Source: SLRI01 sp964402505
Lineage (GTDB): Bacteria; Pseudomonadota; Alphaproteobacteria; Geminicoccales; Geminicoccaceae
Direction: 5' to 3'
Assembly: GCA_964402505.1 (NCBI GenBank)
Contig: CAYOCP010000010.1
Location: 1-64,000, forward strand
Length of the DNA: 64,000 bases
Below are positions 49,954 through 59,061 of this stretch, piece after piece (the first letter of the stretch is position 1; each line of letters opens with the position of its first letter). The notes under the pieces are model-generated. The model was not told the origin of the DNA and ran no database searches. It saw only the letters and a program-made list of their open reading frames with translations. Both the position numbers and the translations under genes were made by a program.

Positions 49954-50904
49954 CTATCCGTGCTTCGCGTGCCAAGCGTCGGCGGTCTGCCGGACGCAGT
50001 CCAGAAGATAGTGCGGCACCTGCGACAGGATCGTGCAGCCCGGGGCCAGGATCATCTTGCGCCCGTCGAGCTGGTCCAGGGCATCCTCCACCTCGGCCCG
50101 GAGATCCGGCACCGAGGCGGTCAGGATCCGCACATGATCGACGCCGCCCATCAGGCACTTGTCCGAGCGGGCGCGCATCTCGCTGAGCGACGGGCAGTGC
50201 GGATCGCGGTCGTACCAGCTCAGAACCTCGTGCGGGTAGTCCTTCACCCGGTCGAAATCCAGATGGTTCTGGCACGGGTGCAGGATGCGCACCATACCTC
50301 CCATCTCCTCGAGCACCGCCTTCTCGTAAGGCTCGTAGAACTCCTTGAAGATGCCATCGTCGATGGCCTTGGGATGGCCCTCCGTGATCGCCGAATGGGT
50401 CGAGTAGAGAACGCCGTCCACGCCGATCTTCTTCAATTCCCGGGCGTAGCGGAGGCACGTCTCCGTCATCGCCTCGATCATCGGCCTCGATTCCTTCGGA
50501 TTGTCGAAGATCATCCGGGTCTTGTCGCTACCGACCCTGCGGGTGATCTGCTGGATCGGGTCGAAGGTCGTGTCGATCAGCGGCCAGTCCTTGCCGAGAT
50601 CGGCGCGCAGCACACGCAGCATGCGGAACTGCTCGGCATAGCTCCGGCTGCTCATATCGGCCGGCTTGATGCGCCGCATGTCGGCGGGCGAGGCGAGCGT
50701 CTCCATGCCCTCGGGCAAGGGAAAGCGATAATCGCTGATCACCTTGGCGAGATCGACGTCGAAGCGCCGGAAGAAACGCGCATGCAGCCGGGCGGCCTCC
50801 GCACCGTCGAGATAATCGGTGACGAAATGAAGCCAGAGAATCAAGGGCATGCGATCCACCTTCTCGCCGGCAACGGCAGCCAGAAAGTTCTCGCGCCTGT
50901 TCAT
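49954..50904 (-). CDS. URO-D-fold protein with zinc methyltransferase motif
   Basis: A 316-residue protein of the uroporphyrinogen decarboxylase superfamily. It carries a pattern like that of MtaA/MtbA methylcobalamin:thiol methyltransferases: H209-x-C211 in ILHPCQN and C290 in ILAPGCTI, a zinc site of form HxC-x78-C. True HemE lacks this triad. It is first in an operon with TRAP dctPQM, so it probably acts on the imported substrate, perhaps by methyl transfer or demethylation. No corrinoid protein or MtaB-like partner is in the window, so the acceptor is unknown. Confidence 0.75.
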   Translation of the reverse strand: MNRRENFLAAVAGEKVDRMPLILWLHFVTDYLDGAEAARLHARFFRRFDVDLAKVISDYRFPLPEGMETLASPADMRRIKPADMSSRSYAEQFRMLRVLRADLGKDWPLIDTTFDPIQQITRRVGSDKTRMIFDNPKESRPMIEAMTETCLRYARELKKIGVDGVLYSTHSAITEGHPKAIDDGIFKEFYEPYEKAVLEEMGGMVRILHPCQNHLDFDRVKDYPHEVLSWYDRDPHCPSLSEMRARSDKCLMGGVDHVRILTASVPDLRAEVEDALDQLDGRKMILAPGCTILSQVPHYLLDCVRQTADAWHAKHG

Positions 50905-51107
50905 CGTGCTTCCTCCATCGTGCTCACCGTCGTCGGCAGCCGTGATCGGCCGGACGACGCATCTCCCGTTGCCTAGCCCATTCGCCGGAGAGATGAAAGC
51001 CGCTTGACCGGCGGATCAGCGAATGGTTGCGACCAGTGGCGCAAGCTGCGTATCAAGTCCCTGCAAGGCCGCGACAGTGGCCGTCATCCCCGCACCTGGA
51101 GATTGCC

Positions 51108-52214
51108 GTGCCCTCGAACCACATCCTCGCCGGCGAAGGTCATGCCTGGACGGCGGAGGCCGTCGGCCAGATCGAGGCGGACTTTCAGCGCTCGGCGGAC
51201 ACCCATCTCCATCCGGTGCGGGTGCCGGCCCTGGGCGGGATCGACATCTACCTCAAGGACGAGAGCACCCACCCCACCGGCAGCCTGAAGCACCGCCTGG
51301 CGCGCTCGCTCTTCCTTCTCGCCCTCTGCAACGGCTGGATCCGCAAGGGCATGCCGGTGATCGAGGCCTCCTCCGGCTCGACCGCGGTCTCGGAGGCCTA
51401 TTTCGCCCGCATGATCGGCGTCGAGTTCTACGCCGTCATGCCGCGGACCACCTCGCGCGAGAAGATCGAGGCCATCGAGTTCTACGGCGGGCAGTGCCAC
51501 TTCATCGACGAGCCGAGCGCCATCTACGACGAGGCCCAAAAGCTCGCCGAGCGGACCGGGGGGCACTTCATGGACCAGTTCACCTATGCCGAGCGGGCCA
51601 CCGACTGGCGCGGCAACAACAACATCGCCCAGTCCATCTTCAGCCAGCTCGAGCGCGAGCCGCACCCCCTGCCGCGCTGGATCGTGATGAGCGCCGGCAC
51701 CGGCGGCACCACCGCCACGATCGGCCGCTATCTCCGCTACATACGCTGCGCCACCCGGCTCTTCTGCGTCGACGTCGAGAACTCCGTCTTCCACGCCTGC
51801 GTGACCCAGAACCGGCGCGATCTGACCATGAAGAAGGGCTCGCGCATCGAGGGCATCGGCCGACCGCGCTTCGAGCCCTCCTTCATCCCCGAGATCATCG
51901 ACCGGATCGAGCGCGTGCCCGACGCCGCCTCGCTCGCCACCATGCGCGTCCTCTCCCGCTATCTCGGCCGTCGCGTCGGCGGCTCGACCGGCACCAATTT
52001 CTGGGGTGTCTGCCTGATCGCCGCCGAAATGGCGGCGCAGGGCGAGGAAGGCTCCATCGTCAGCCTGATCTGCGATTCCGGCGAACGCTACGCCAACACC
52101 TACTACGACGACGCCTGGATCGAGGCCCAGGGCTTCGACCTCCACCCTTATGAGGAGGCGGTCCAGCACCTCCTCGACCAGGGCAGATGGCCCAATGGCG
52201 GTCCGCCCGCCTGA
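51108..52214 (+). CDS. PLP-dependent enzyme, cysteine synthase family
   Basis: A 368-residue fold type II PLP enzyme. The cofactor lysine is K61 in HPTGSLKHRLARSLF. EASSGSTAVSEAYFARMIGV is the substrate/Asn-loop region and MSAGTGGTTATIGRYLRYI binds the phosphate. It resembles cysteine synthase/cystathionine beta-synthase proteins but is longer than CysK and has SLKHR in place of the common SVKDR. GTG 51108 has GGAG upstream. It is alone on its strand, divergent from the URO-D/TRAP operon and convergent with the LacI gene. Substrate unknown. Confidence 0.85.
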   Translation: MPSNHILAGEGHAWTAEAVGQIEADFQRSADTHLHPVRVPALGGIDIYLKDESTHPTGSLKHRLARSLFLLALCNGWIRKGMPVIEASSGSTAVSEAYFARMIGVEFYAVMPRTTSREKIEAIEFYGGQCHFIDEPSAIYDEAQKLAERTGGHFMDQFTYAERATDWRGNNNIAQSIFSQLEREPHPLPRWIVMSAGTGGTTATIGRYLRYIRCATRLFCVDVENSVFHACVTQNRRDLTMKKGSRIEGIGRPRFEPSFIPEIIDRIERVPDAASLATMRVLSRYLGRRVGGSTGTNFWGVCLIAAEMAAQGEEGSIVSLICDSGERYANTYYDDAWIEAQGFDLHPYEEAVQHLLDQGRWPNGGPPA

Positions 52215-52221
52215 GTGCCGG

Positions 52222-53238
52222 TCAGGCGCTCTCCCGGCGCACGAGCGCGAAGCCGACATCGAGGACCTTCTCCCCCACCCTCTCGCCCCGCAGACGTCGC
52301 AGGATCAGATCGGCCGCCAGCTCGCCCATGCGCCGGCGCGGGATGCGCACCGTGGTCAGCGCCGGCACGATCGCCGCCGCGATCGGCAAGTCGTCGAAGC
52401 CGGCGACGGCGAGCGCGCGCGGCACCGCGACGCCGCGCCTCAGGCACTCGAGCAGGACGCCAACGGCGAGAATGTCGGTCGAGCAGAAGACGGCATCCAA
52501 CTCCGGTGCCGCCTCGCGCAACCGCGCCAGCGCCTCGCCGCCGCCGGCGTAGCTCAGCTCGCTCTCGACGCACCAGGCCTCCCGCCTCTCGAGGCCGGCC
52601 CCGGCCAGTGTCTCGAAATAGGCGCGGCGCCGGTCGGCCAGCCGGTCATTGGCGCCGATCGGCGAATGGACGTAGCCGATGCGCCGATGACCCTGCCCGA
52701 TCAGGTGGCGCAGCACCGCCTCGGCCGCGCGAAAGCTGGAATAGCCGACCGCCATGTCGATGGGGGCTTCGGGCAGGTTGGCGACCTCGACCACCGGCAC
52801 CCCCGACCCGCCGAGCAAGGCACGGGTGGCCGGACCGTGGGTGATGCCGGTGAGATAGACCGCCTCCGGCCGGCGCGCCAGAAAGGCGCGGATCATGCGC
52901 TCCTCGGCCTCGAGCGAGAACGCCGTGCAGCCGATCAGAAGATGCAGGCCGGCGGCGGCGCAGCGCTGGTCCATGGCCTGAACCATCTCGGCATGCAGCG
53001 AGTTGTCCAGGGTCGGAATGAGGGCGGCCACCATGCCGGTGCGCGCCGCGACCAGTGAGCGGGCGACCAGATTGGGCAGATAGCCGAGCTCGGTGATCGC
53101 CGCCTCGACCCGCGCCCGGGTCGCGGGCGCCACCTTCTCGGCCTCGTGCAGCACCCGCGAAACGGTGACCGTGGCAACCCCCGCCCGGCGCGCCACATCG
53201 ACCATCCGCACGGCCCTCCGGTCGCCGATCCTGTCCAT
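52222..53238 (-). CDS. LacI-family transcriptional regulator
   Basis: A 338-residue repressor with the LacI helix-turn-helix and hinge (MVDVARRAGVATVTVSRVLH, then ITELGYLPNLVARSLV) and a periplasmic-binding-protein-like ligand domain. ATG 53238 has GGAGGC upstream; an upstream ATG at 53307 lies inside the operator and is rejected. It is divergent from the ABC importer operon. The palindrome TGGAAGCGCTACCA in between is its likely target. Confidence 0.9.
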   Translation of the reverse strand: MDRIGDRRAVRMVDVARRAGVATVTVSRVLHEAEKVAPATRARVEAAITELGYLPNLVARSLVAARTGMVAALIPTLDNSLHAEMVQAMDQRCAAAGLHLLIGCTAFSLEAEERMIRAFLARRPEAVYLTGITHGPATRALLGGSGVPVVEVANLPEAPIDMAVGYSSFRAAEAVLRHLIGQGHRRIGYVHSPIGANDRLADRRRAYFETLAGAGLERREAWCVESELSYAGGGEALARLREAAPELDAVFCSTDILAVGVLLECLRRGVAVPRALAVAGFDDLPIAAAIVPALTTVRIPRRRMGELAADLILRRLRGERVGEKVLDVGFALVRRESA

Positions 53239-53272
53239 CCCGCCTCCGACCGCAAAAGCCTTCGTTCGGCGG

Positions 53273-53320
53273 TTGCGGCGCTCAACAAAACCTATAGGAT
53301 CGACCATGGAAGCGCTACCA
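53273..53320 (+). promoter_or_regulatory. Promoter and LacI-type operator of the importer operon
   Basis: TTGCGG (53273-53278) and TAGGAT (53295-53300) form a plausible promoter with 16-base spacing. TGGAAGCGCTACCA (53307-53320) is a 14-base near-palindrome around AGCGCT, the central-CG form common for LacI/GalR proteins, with one mismatched pair. It covers the expected transcription start, so binding would block initiation. Confidence 0.55.
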
Positions 53321-53350
53321 TAAAGCCGAAACGAGCGAAAGGAGGCCTTC

Positions 53351-54157
53351 TTGGCGCAGGCGGCCGAAATCGGCGCACCACCGGCGCGACGGCTGGGCCA
53401 TGCCGGCGCGCTGCTCTATCTCCGCTCGCTTCTGGTGCTCACGATCATCTGGGCGCTGATCGCGCTCTGGGTCGACAATCACGTCATCCTGCCACAACCC
53501 CTGAGCGTCGCCTACGAGCTCTTCCGGCTAACCGTCAGCGGCGAGCTCATGCTCCATGCCGCCGTCAGCCTCTGGCGCCTCGCGCTCAGCTACGCCCTGG
53601 CCGCTCTCATCGGCATTCCGCTGGGCCTCCTCATGGGACTCTGGCCGCTGGCGAACGACCTTCTCGACCCCGTGGTCGAGATCCTCCGCCCGATCTCCGG
53701 CATCGCCTGGATCCCGCTCGCCCTCTTCATCTTCGGCATCGGCAACGAGCTGCCGGTCTTCATCATCACCTATGTCGCCCTCTTCCCGTTCCTCCTGAAC
53801 ACCCTGGCCGGCGTGCGCGCCACCGACCGCACGCTGGTTCGAGCGGCGCGCACCATGGGCGTGGACCAGCGCACCATCATCCGCCATGTCATGCTGCCCT
53901 CGGCCCTGCCGCAGATCCTGACCGGGGCGCGCATCGCCGGCGGGGCCGCCTGGATGTCGCTCGTCGCCGCCGAGCTGATCGGGGCGCCGAGCGGCCTCGG
54001 CTTCGCCATCGAATGGTATCGGCAGCTTCTGATGACGCCCAAGGTCATCGCCGTCATCGTCGTGATCAGCCTGCTGGGCTACCTCACCGACCGGGCACTC
54101 CGCTGGCTGCAGCGGCGGTTGACTCCCTGGAGCACCGGCATCGGAGCGGCCCCATGA
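53351..54157 (+). CDS. ABC importer permease 1 (sulfonate/nitrate type)
   Basis: A 268-residue permease of the SsuC/TauC group: HVILPQPLSVAYELFRL near the N-terminus, and an EAA loop (VRAARTMGVDQRTIIRHVML). Translation probably starts at TTG 53351, with AAAGGAGG six bases upstream; no ATG lies close to the conserved start. It is first in the importer operon. Two different permease genes here suggest a heterodimeric channel. Confidence 0.88.
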   Translation: MAQAAEIGAPPARRLGHAGALLYLRSLLVLTIIWALIALWVDNHVILPQPLSVAYELFRLTVSGELMLHAAVSLWRLALSYALAALIGIPLGLLMGLWPLANDLLDPVVEILRPISGIAWIPLALFIFGIGNELPVFIITYVALFPFLLNTLAGVRATDRTLVRAARTMGVDQRTIIRHVMLPSALPQILTGARIAGGAAWMSLVAAELIGAPSGLGFAIEWYRQLLMTPKVIAVIVVISLLGYLTDRALRWLQRRLTPWSTGIGAAP

Positions 54158-54933
54158 GCGTCGGCCGCTGGCCCCGAACCCTCGCCCTGCCGGTCATGCT
54201 CGTCGTGCTCTGGCAGCTCTGGGGCATGACCCTGCCCGCACGCAGCCGGGCGCCGGTGCCGCTCGACGTGCTCGCCGCCGGCATCGACCTGATCTCCAGC
54301 GGCCGCCTGCCGATGGCCGTCCTGCAGAGCCTCGGCCGGGTCGGCCTGGGGTTTCTCGTCGCCGGAGCGATGGCACTGCTGCTCGGGCTCCTCATGGGCT
54401 TCTTCCGGCCGGTCGAGCGCAATCTCGATCCGATCATCGAGAGCTTTCGCCCCGTCGCCCCCATAGCCCTCCTGCCGCTCGCCATCCTCTGGCTCGGCAC
54501 CGGCACGCCGGCCGCCGTCTTCATCGTCGCCTACGCCGCCTTCTTCCCGATGATCGTCAACACCATAGCCGGGGTGAAGGGGGTCGAGCGGCGTCTCGTC
54601 CAGGCGGCCCAGACCCTGGGCGTGCCGCGGCTGACCATCCTTCGCGCCGTCGTCCTGCCGGCGGCACTGCCCTCGATCTTCGTCGGCATGCGCCTCGCCA
54701 TGGGCCTCGCCTGGATGTCGATCATCGCCGCCGAGCTCGCCGTCGGCTCAAAGGGAGGCGGCGGCGGCAGCGGCGGCATCGGCGAGATGATGTTCGTCTT
54801 CTATGCCTACTACATCGAGCTCGACAGCATCGTCGTCTGCATGATCGCCGTGGGCCTCGTGGCGCTGGCCATCGACCAGGGCCTCAGATGGCTGCAGCGC
54901 TGGCTGATGCCCTGGGCCGAGCAGTACCGATGA
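54154..54933 (+). CDS. ABC importer permease 2 (sulfonate/nitrate type)
   Basis: A 259-residue permease paralogue of the preceding one, with EAA loop VQAAQTLGVPRLTILRAVVL. A glycine run (SKGGGGGSGGIGEMM) expands the periplasmic or loop segment where relatives have a short GxxGIG. It overlaps permease 1 and the ATPase by four bases each. Confidence 0.9.
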   Translation: MSVGRWPRTLALPVMLVVLWQLWGMTLPARSRAPVPLDVLAAGIDLISSGRLPMAVLQSLGRVGLGFLVAGAMALLLGLLMGFFRPVERNLDPIIESFRPVAPIALLPLAILWLGTGTPAAVFIVAYAAFFPMIVNTIAGVKGVERRLVQAAQTLGVPRLTILRAVVLPAALPSIFVGMRLAMGLAWMSIIAAELAVGSKGGGGGSGGIGEMMFVFYAYYIELDSIVVCMIAVGLVALAIDQGLRWLQRWLMPWAEQYR

Positions 54934-55787
54934 GCGATTCCGCAACCTCCGGGCCCAAGCTGCGCCTCGAGGCCGTGCGCAAGGCCTTCACCGTGCCGCG
55001 CAGCGGGGCGACGGTGATCGCCGTCGAGACCACCGATCTCGCCGTCGAGGCCGGCGAGTTCCTGACCATCGTCGGCCCGTCGGGCTGCGGCAAGAGCACC
55101 ATCCTCAACATGCTGGCCGGGCTCGAGCTGCCGACCCGAGGCACCGTCACCATGGACGACCGGCCGATCGCGGGGCCCGCGGCCGAGCGCGGCATGGTCT
55201 TCCAGGACTACGCGCTCTTCCCCTGGAAGACCGTCTTCGAGAATGTCGAGTTCGGCCTGCGTCACGGGCCGCGCGGCAAGGGCCTCGTCGCCAGGGAGCG
55301 CCGCAGCCGGGTCGCCCGATGCATCGAGCTCGTCGGCCTCGGCGGCTCCGAGCAGAAATACCCGCACGAGCTCTCGGGCGGAATGCGGCAGCGCTGCGGC
55401 ATCGCCCGGCTCGTCGCCAACGAGCCCGACGTGCTCCTGATGGACGAGCCCTTCGCCGCCCTCGACGCGCAGACGCGGATCATCCTCCAGGAGGAGCTCC
55501 TGCGCATCTGGGGCGAGACCCGCCCCAAGGCCGACCGCCGCACCGTCGTCTTCATCACCCACGCCATCGACGAGGCCGTCTTCCTCTCCGACCGGGTGGT
55601 GGTGATGAGCGCCCATCCCGGCCGCGTCATCGAGATCCTGGACGTGCCCCTGCCGCGCCCGCGCACCGACGCCACCCGCACGCACGCCGAATTCCAGAGA
55701 CTGTCCCAGACCATCTGGAACCTGATCCGCGACGAGGTCTATCGCGCCGCCACCACCGCCGGCACCGCGGCGGGCAGCCGCGACTGA
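54930..55787 (+). CDS. ABC importer ATP-binding protein (SsuB/TauB type)
   Basis: A 285-residue ATPase: Walker A GPSGCGKST, Q-loop VFQDYALFPW, signature LSGGMRQR, Walker B VLLMDEPFAALD, and switch His in FITHAIDEAV. All residues needed for ATP hydrolysis are present. It is coupled to permease 2. Confidence 0.94.
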   Translation: MSDSATSGPKLRLEAVRKAFTVPRSGATVIAVETTDLAVEAGEFLTIVGPSGCGKSTILNMLAGLELPTRGTVTMDDRPIAGPAAERGMVFQDYALFPWKTVFENVEFGLRHGPRGKGLVARERRSRVARCIELVGLGGSEQKYPHELSGGMRQRCGIARLVANEPDVLLMDEPFAALDAQTRIILQEELLRIWGETRPKADRRTVVFITHAIDEAVFLSDRVVVMSAHPGRVIEILDVPLPRPRTDATRTHAEFQRLSQTIWNLIRDEVYRAATTAGTAAGSRD

Positions 55788-55829
55788 CGCCACGCTCACC
55801 GGCAATCCAGCCACGAGGGAGGATCGAGA

Positions 55830-57053
55830 ATGACCTGGAAGACCAAGCGACGCCACGCCATCGTCCTGGCCGGGGCCCTTGCCCTCACGCCCCTGGCCCT
55901 GCCCGTCATGGCCCAGGACATGAAGGAGCTGGAGGTCTCGGTCGGCCGCCAGCCCTGGGCGGCCGGCAACTCACCGATCACCCAATACATGATCGAGAAC
56001 AAGCTCTTCGAGGCCAAGGCCAAGGAGCTCGGCTACGACCTCACCGTCGACTACCGCGACTACCCCTCGGCCATGCCGCAGGTCGAGGCCTTCGTCGGCG
56101 GCAATCTCGACTTCGGCATGTGGGGCAACACGCCGATCGTCCGCGGCATCGCCCAGAAACAGCCCTGGACCGTGCTCAATGTCGGCGAGGGCCATCTCCG
56201 CTTCATCATCGTCACCCACCCCGAGAGCGGCATCAGGAACGTCGAGGATCTGAAGGGCAAGACCGTGGGCGCCCTTCTCGGCGGCGATCCCTACAACGCC
56301 CTTTCGCAAATCCTCTATGGCGAGCTCGGCTCGGGCGATCCCGCGGCCAACGACATCAGCATCGTCAACACCCCGACGCAGGCCCAGGCGGCCACCGTGC
56401 CGGCCGGCATGGACGCCGCAATCGTGATCTCGCCCGTCTATCTGAAAGCGCAGGAGGAGGCGGGCATCGTCGGCATCGTCAACTCCTTCGGCTACACCGA
56501 GCCGGGCTACGAGGGCCCCGCCGGCAAGGGCGCCGGCCATCTCCTGCCCTCGGCCGAGCAGTCGCGGTTCTGGCCGGACGGCTTCTACCTGCACCGCTCC
56601 TTCTGGGTCGTGCAGAACAGCGTGCTCGAGGCCCATCCCGACGTCGTCGTCGCCTTCATCGCCGCCCAGCAGCAGGCGCTCGAGGAGCTCCAGGCCCTGT
56701 CGCCCGAGGAGGTCTCCGAGCTCTCGGCCCAATACTGGAACCTGCCGCCCGAGATGGGCGCCAAGGTGGTCGAGGACGAGGTCCTCTTCATCCGCGGCTG
56801 GGTCTGGCCGACCGAAGGCGACGCCGGCGCCCTCCTCGCCATCTCGAAATTCATGGTCGAGGGCGGCCTGATCGAGCAGCCCTTGACATGGGACCAGGTC
56901 GAGGACGCCATGCGTCCCGCCGCCGGGCTCATGAAGCGCGCCTGGGAGATGACCGGCAAGGTGCCGCCCGAGGCGGAGTTCACCAGGACCGACACCCAGG
57001 ACCTGCGCGGCCTGCCGGTCTGGGACATGGACCAGTGGAAGAAGCCCGACTGA
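55830..57053 (+). CDS. ABC importer substrate-binding protein (sulfonate/nitrate type)
   Basis: A 407-residue periplasmic binding protein with signal peptide (AIVLAGALALTPLALPVMAQ). QPWAAGNSPITQYMIENKLF and GNLDFGMWGNTPIVRGIAQ match the SsuA/TauA-like fold. It is longer than typical SsuA (about 320 residues). A 42-base gap with GAGGGAGGA separates it from the ATPase. The ligand may be a sulfonate, as the following YihU-like reductase would suggest. Confidence 0.87.
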   Translation: MTWKTKRRHAIVLAGALALTPLALPVMAQDMKELEVSVGRQPWAAGNSPITQYMIENKLFEAKAKELGYDLTVDYRDYPSAMPQVEAFVGGNLDFGMWGNTPIVRGIAQKQPWTVLNVGEGHLRFIIVTHPESGIRNVEDLKGKTVGALLGGDPYNALSQILYGELGSGDPAANDISIVNTPTQAQAATVPAGMDAAIVISPVYLKAQEEAGIVGIVNSFGYTEPGYEGPAGKGAGHLLPSAEQSRFWPDGFYLHRSFWVVQNSVLEAHPDVVVAFIAAQQQALEELQALSPEEVSELSAQYWNLPPEMGAKVVEDEVLFIRGWVWPTEGDAGALLAISKFMVEGGLIEQPLTWDQVEDAMRPAAGLMKRAWEMTGKVPPEAEFTRTDTQDLRGLPVWDMDQWKKPD

Positions 57054-57132
57054 TCGCCAAAGGCGCGAGGCCGGCAACGCGAGGATGCCGCGTTGCCGGC
57101 ACGCCGGCACCGCTCGCAAGGAAAAGCACCGC

Positions 57133-58041
57133 ATGACCGCGACCACAGTGGGCTTCATCGGACTGGGCTTCATGGGCCGGCCCATGGCCCTGAACATCCT
57201 CGAGAAGGGCCACGCCCTCGTGGTCCACGACCTGGAGGAGACCGCGGTCGACGCCCTCGTCGCTGCCGGTGCCACCGCGCGAGGCTCGCCTCGCGAGGTG
57301 GCGGAGGCGGCCGATCTGGTCATCACCATGCTGCCCGACGGACCGGACGTCGAAAGGGTCGCCCTGGGTCCGGCCGGCATCGCTCTCGGCCTCTGCCCCT
57401 CGGCGCTGCATGTCGACATGAGCACCATCGCCCCCTCGATCACCCGACGCATCGGCCGAGCCTACGCCGAGCGCGGCCTCTGCCTGATCGACTGCCCCGT
57501 CGGCAAGACCCAGGACCATGCCGTGGCCGGCACGCTCACCCTCCTCGCCGGCGGCGATGCGGCCCTCGTCGAGCGCGCCCGGCCCGTCCTCATGTGCATG
57601 GGCGACAGGCTCTTCCATTGCGGCCCGCTCGGGGCCGGCGAGACCATGAAGCTGGTCAACAACTGCCTCGCCGCCACCATCCTGGGCGGTGTCGCCGAGG
57701 CCCTCGTCACCGGCACCAAGGCCGGTCTCTCGCTCGATCTGATGCGCGAGGTCATCTCCGGCACCATGGCCGCCAACGCGCATCTCTCGGTCAACCTGCC
57801 GAAGAAGGCGCTGCTCGGCGACTTCGCCCCCGGCTTCATGATCGCACTGGCCGAGAAGGACGTGCGCCTCGCCGTGGCGATAGCCGGGGAGCTGGCCGTG
57901 GAGACCCCGCTCGGCGCCGCCATCCTCGCCCTTCTGGGCGAAGCCGGCGCTGCCGGCCTCGCCCGCCACGATATCGGCGCCCTCCTCAAGCTGCGCGAGG
58001 AGCAGGCGGGCGTGACGGTGCGGCTCGAAGGCGCCACATGA
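57133..58041 (+). CDS. YihU-like beta-hydroxyacid dehydrogenase
   Basis: A 302-residue NAD(P)-dependent dehydrogenase: nucleotide motif VGFIGLGFMGRPMALNIL, substrate motif DCPVGKTQDHAVAGTLTLLA, catalytic K173 in MKLVNNC. The stretch from PVGKT through SGTMAANAH and PGFMIALAEKD looks closer to E. coli YihU (sulfolactaldehyde reductase) than to 3-hydroxyisobutyrate dehydrogenases. The YihU sulfonate-binding Arg (PVGRT) is Lys here, which could still bind an anion. Next to a sulfonate-type importer, a role in sulfonate metabolism is plausible but unproven. Confidence 0.85.
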   Translation: MTATTVGFIGLGFMGRPMALNILEKGHALVVHDLEETAVDALVAAGATARGSPREVAEAADLVITMLPDGPDVERVALGPAGIALGLCPSALHVDMSTIAPSITRRIGRAYAERGLCLIDCPVGKTQDHAVAGTLTLLAGGDAALVERARPVLMCMGDRLFHCGPLGAGETMKLVNNCLAATILGGVAEALVTGTKAGLSLDLMREVISGTMAANAHLSVNLPKKALLGDFAPGFMIALAEKDVRLAVAIAGELAVETPLGAAILALLGEAGAAGLARHDIGALLKLREEQAGVTVRLEGAT

Positions 58042-59051
58042 CGACGCGCGCGAGCCGCCTCGCTGCAGCCGGAATCGAGCTCAGCCGCCTCGGCCTCGGC
58101 GGCACCCCTTTCGGCGGGCTGCACGAGGCGACCACCGATGCCGAGGTGGCAAGGACCGTCGCCACCGCCCTCGCCCGGGGTGTCCGCTACCTCGACACCG
58201 CCCCCTTCTACGGCTTCGGCCTCGCCGAGCACCGTCTCGGCCGGGCGCTCCGCGAGGTGCCGCGCGAGCGCTACGTCCTCTCGACCAAGGTCGGCCGCCT
58301 GCTGCGGCCGAGACGGGGGCCGCCCGCCGACATCGCCCCCTTCGCCGAGGCGCTGCCCTTCGCGGCAACGTTCGACTATTCCTATGACGGCGCCATGCGC
58401 TCGCTCGAGGACAGCCTGCAGCGCCTCGGCCTCGCCTCGATCGACATCGCGCTCATCCACGACCTGAGCCCGCGCTGGCAGGGTGCCGATCTGCCCCGCC
58501 GCCTCGACGAGGCGATGGAAGGTGCCTATCGCGCCCTCGACGAGCTCCGCCGCACGGGCGAGATCGGCGCCATCGGCGTCGGCGTCAACGACTGTGACGT
58601 CTGCCTCGACCTCGCCGCGCGGGGCCGCTTCGACTGCTTCATGCTGGCCGGCCGCCACACCCTCCTCGACCACACCGCCCTCGGCCGCTTCCTGCCCTTC
58701 TGCGCCGCCCGGGGCATCGACGTGCTCCTCGCCGGCCCCTTCAACTCCGGCATACTGGCGACCGGTGCCGGTGCCGGCGCCACCTTCTTCTACGCCCCCG
58801 CCGATGCCGGGATCATCGAGCGCACGCGGCGCATCGAGGCCGTCTGCGCCCGCCACGGCGTGCCGCTCGCCGCCGCCGCCTTGCAGTTCGCCGGCTCCCA
58901 CGAGGCCATCACCAGCGTCGTCGCCGGCTGCCGCTCGGGCGTGGAGGTCGAGCGCAATCTCGAGCTCATGGCGAAACCCGTCCCGCCCGCCCTCTGGCAG
59001 GAGCTCGCGGCAACCGGCCTGATCTCCCGCGCGTCCCCGCTCGCCCGCTGA
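58038..59051 (+). CDS. Aldo/keto reductase (aldose dehydrogenase type)
   Basis: A 337-residue (beta/alpha)8 enzyme with the aldo/keto reductase tetrad: Asp and Tyr in YLDTAPFYGFGLAEHRLG, Lys in LSTKVGR, His in ALIHDLS. The N-terminal GLGGTPFGGL and the pattern LLAGPFNSGIL resemble D-threo-aldose/L-fucose and pyridoxal dehydrogenases. It overlaps the preceding reductase by four bases, so they probably act in one pathway on a sugar-like or sulfo-sugar substrate imported by the ABC system. Confidence 0.88.
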   Translation: MTTRASRLAAAGIELSRLGLGGTPFGGLHEATTDAEVARTVATALARGVRYLDTAPFYGFGLAEHRLGRALREVPRERYVLSTKVGRLLRPRRGPPADIAPFAEALPFAATFDYSYDGAMRSLEDSLQRLGLASIDIALIHDLSPRWQGADLPRRLDEAMEGAYRALDELRRTGEIGAIGVGVNDCDVCLDLAARGRFDCFMLAGRHTLLDHTALGRFLPFCAARGIDVLLAGPFNSGILATGAGAGATFFYAPADAGIIERTRRIEAVCARHGVPLAAAALQFAGSHEAITSVVAGCRSGVEVERNLELMAKPVPPALWQELAATGLISRASPLAR

Positions 59052-59061
59052 CCCCTCGCCC

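Noticed and set aside
51003..51107. N-terminal extension of the PLP enzyme frame before GTG 51108
   Set aside because: The extension is rich in Arg, Pro and Ser, lacks a ribosome site and is not part of the cysteine synthase fold; GTG 51108 has GGAG at good spacing.
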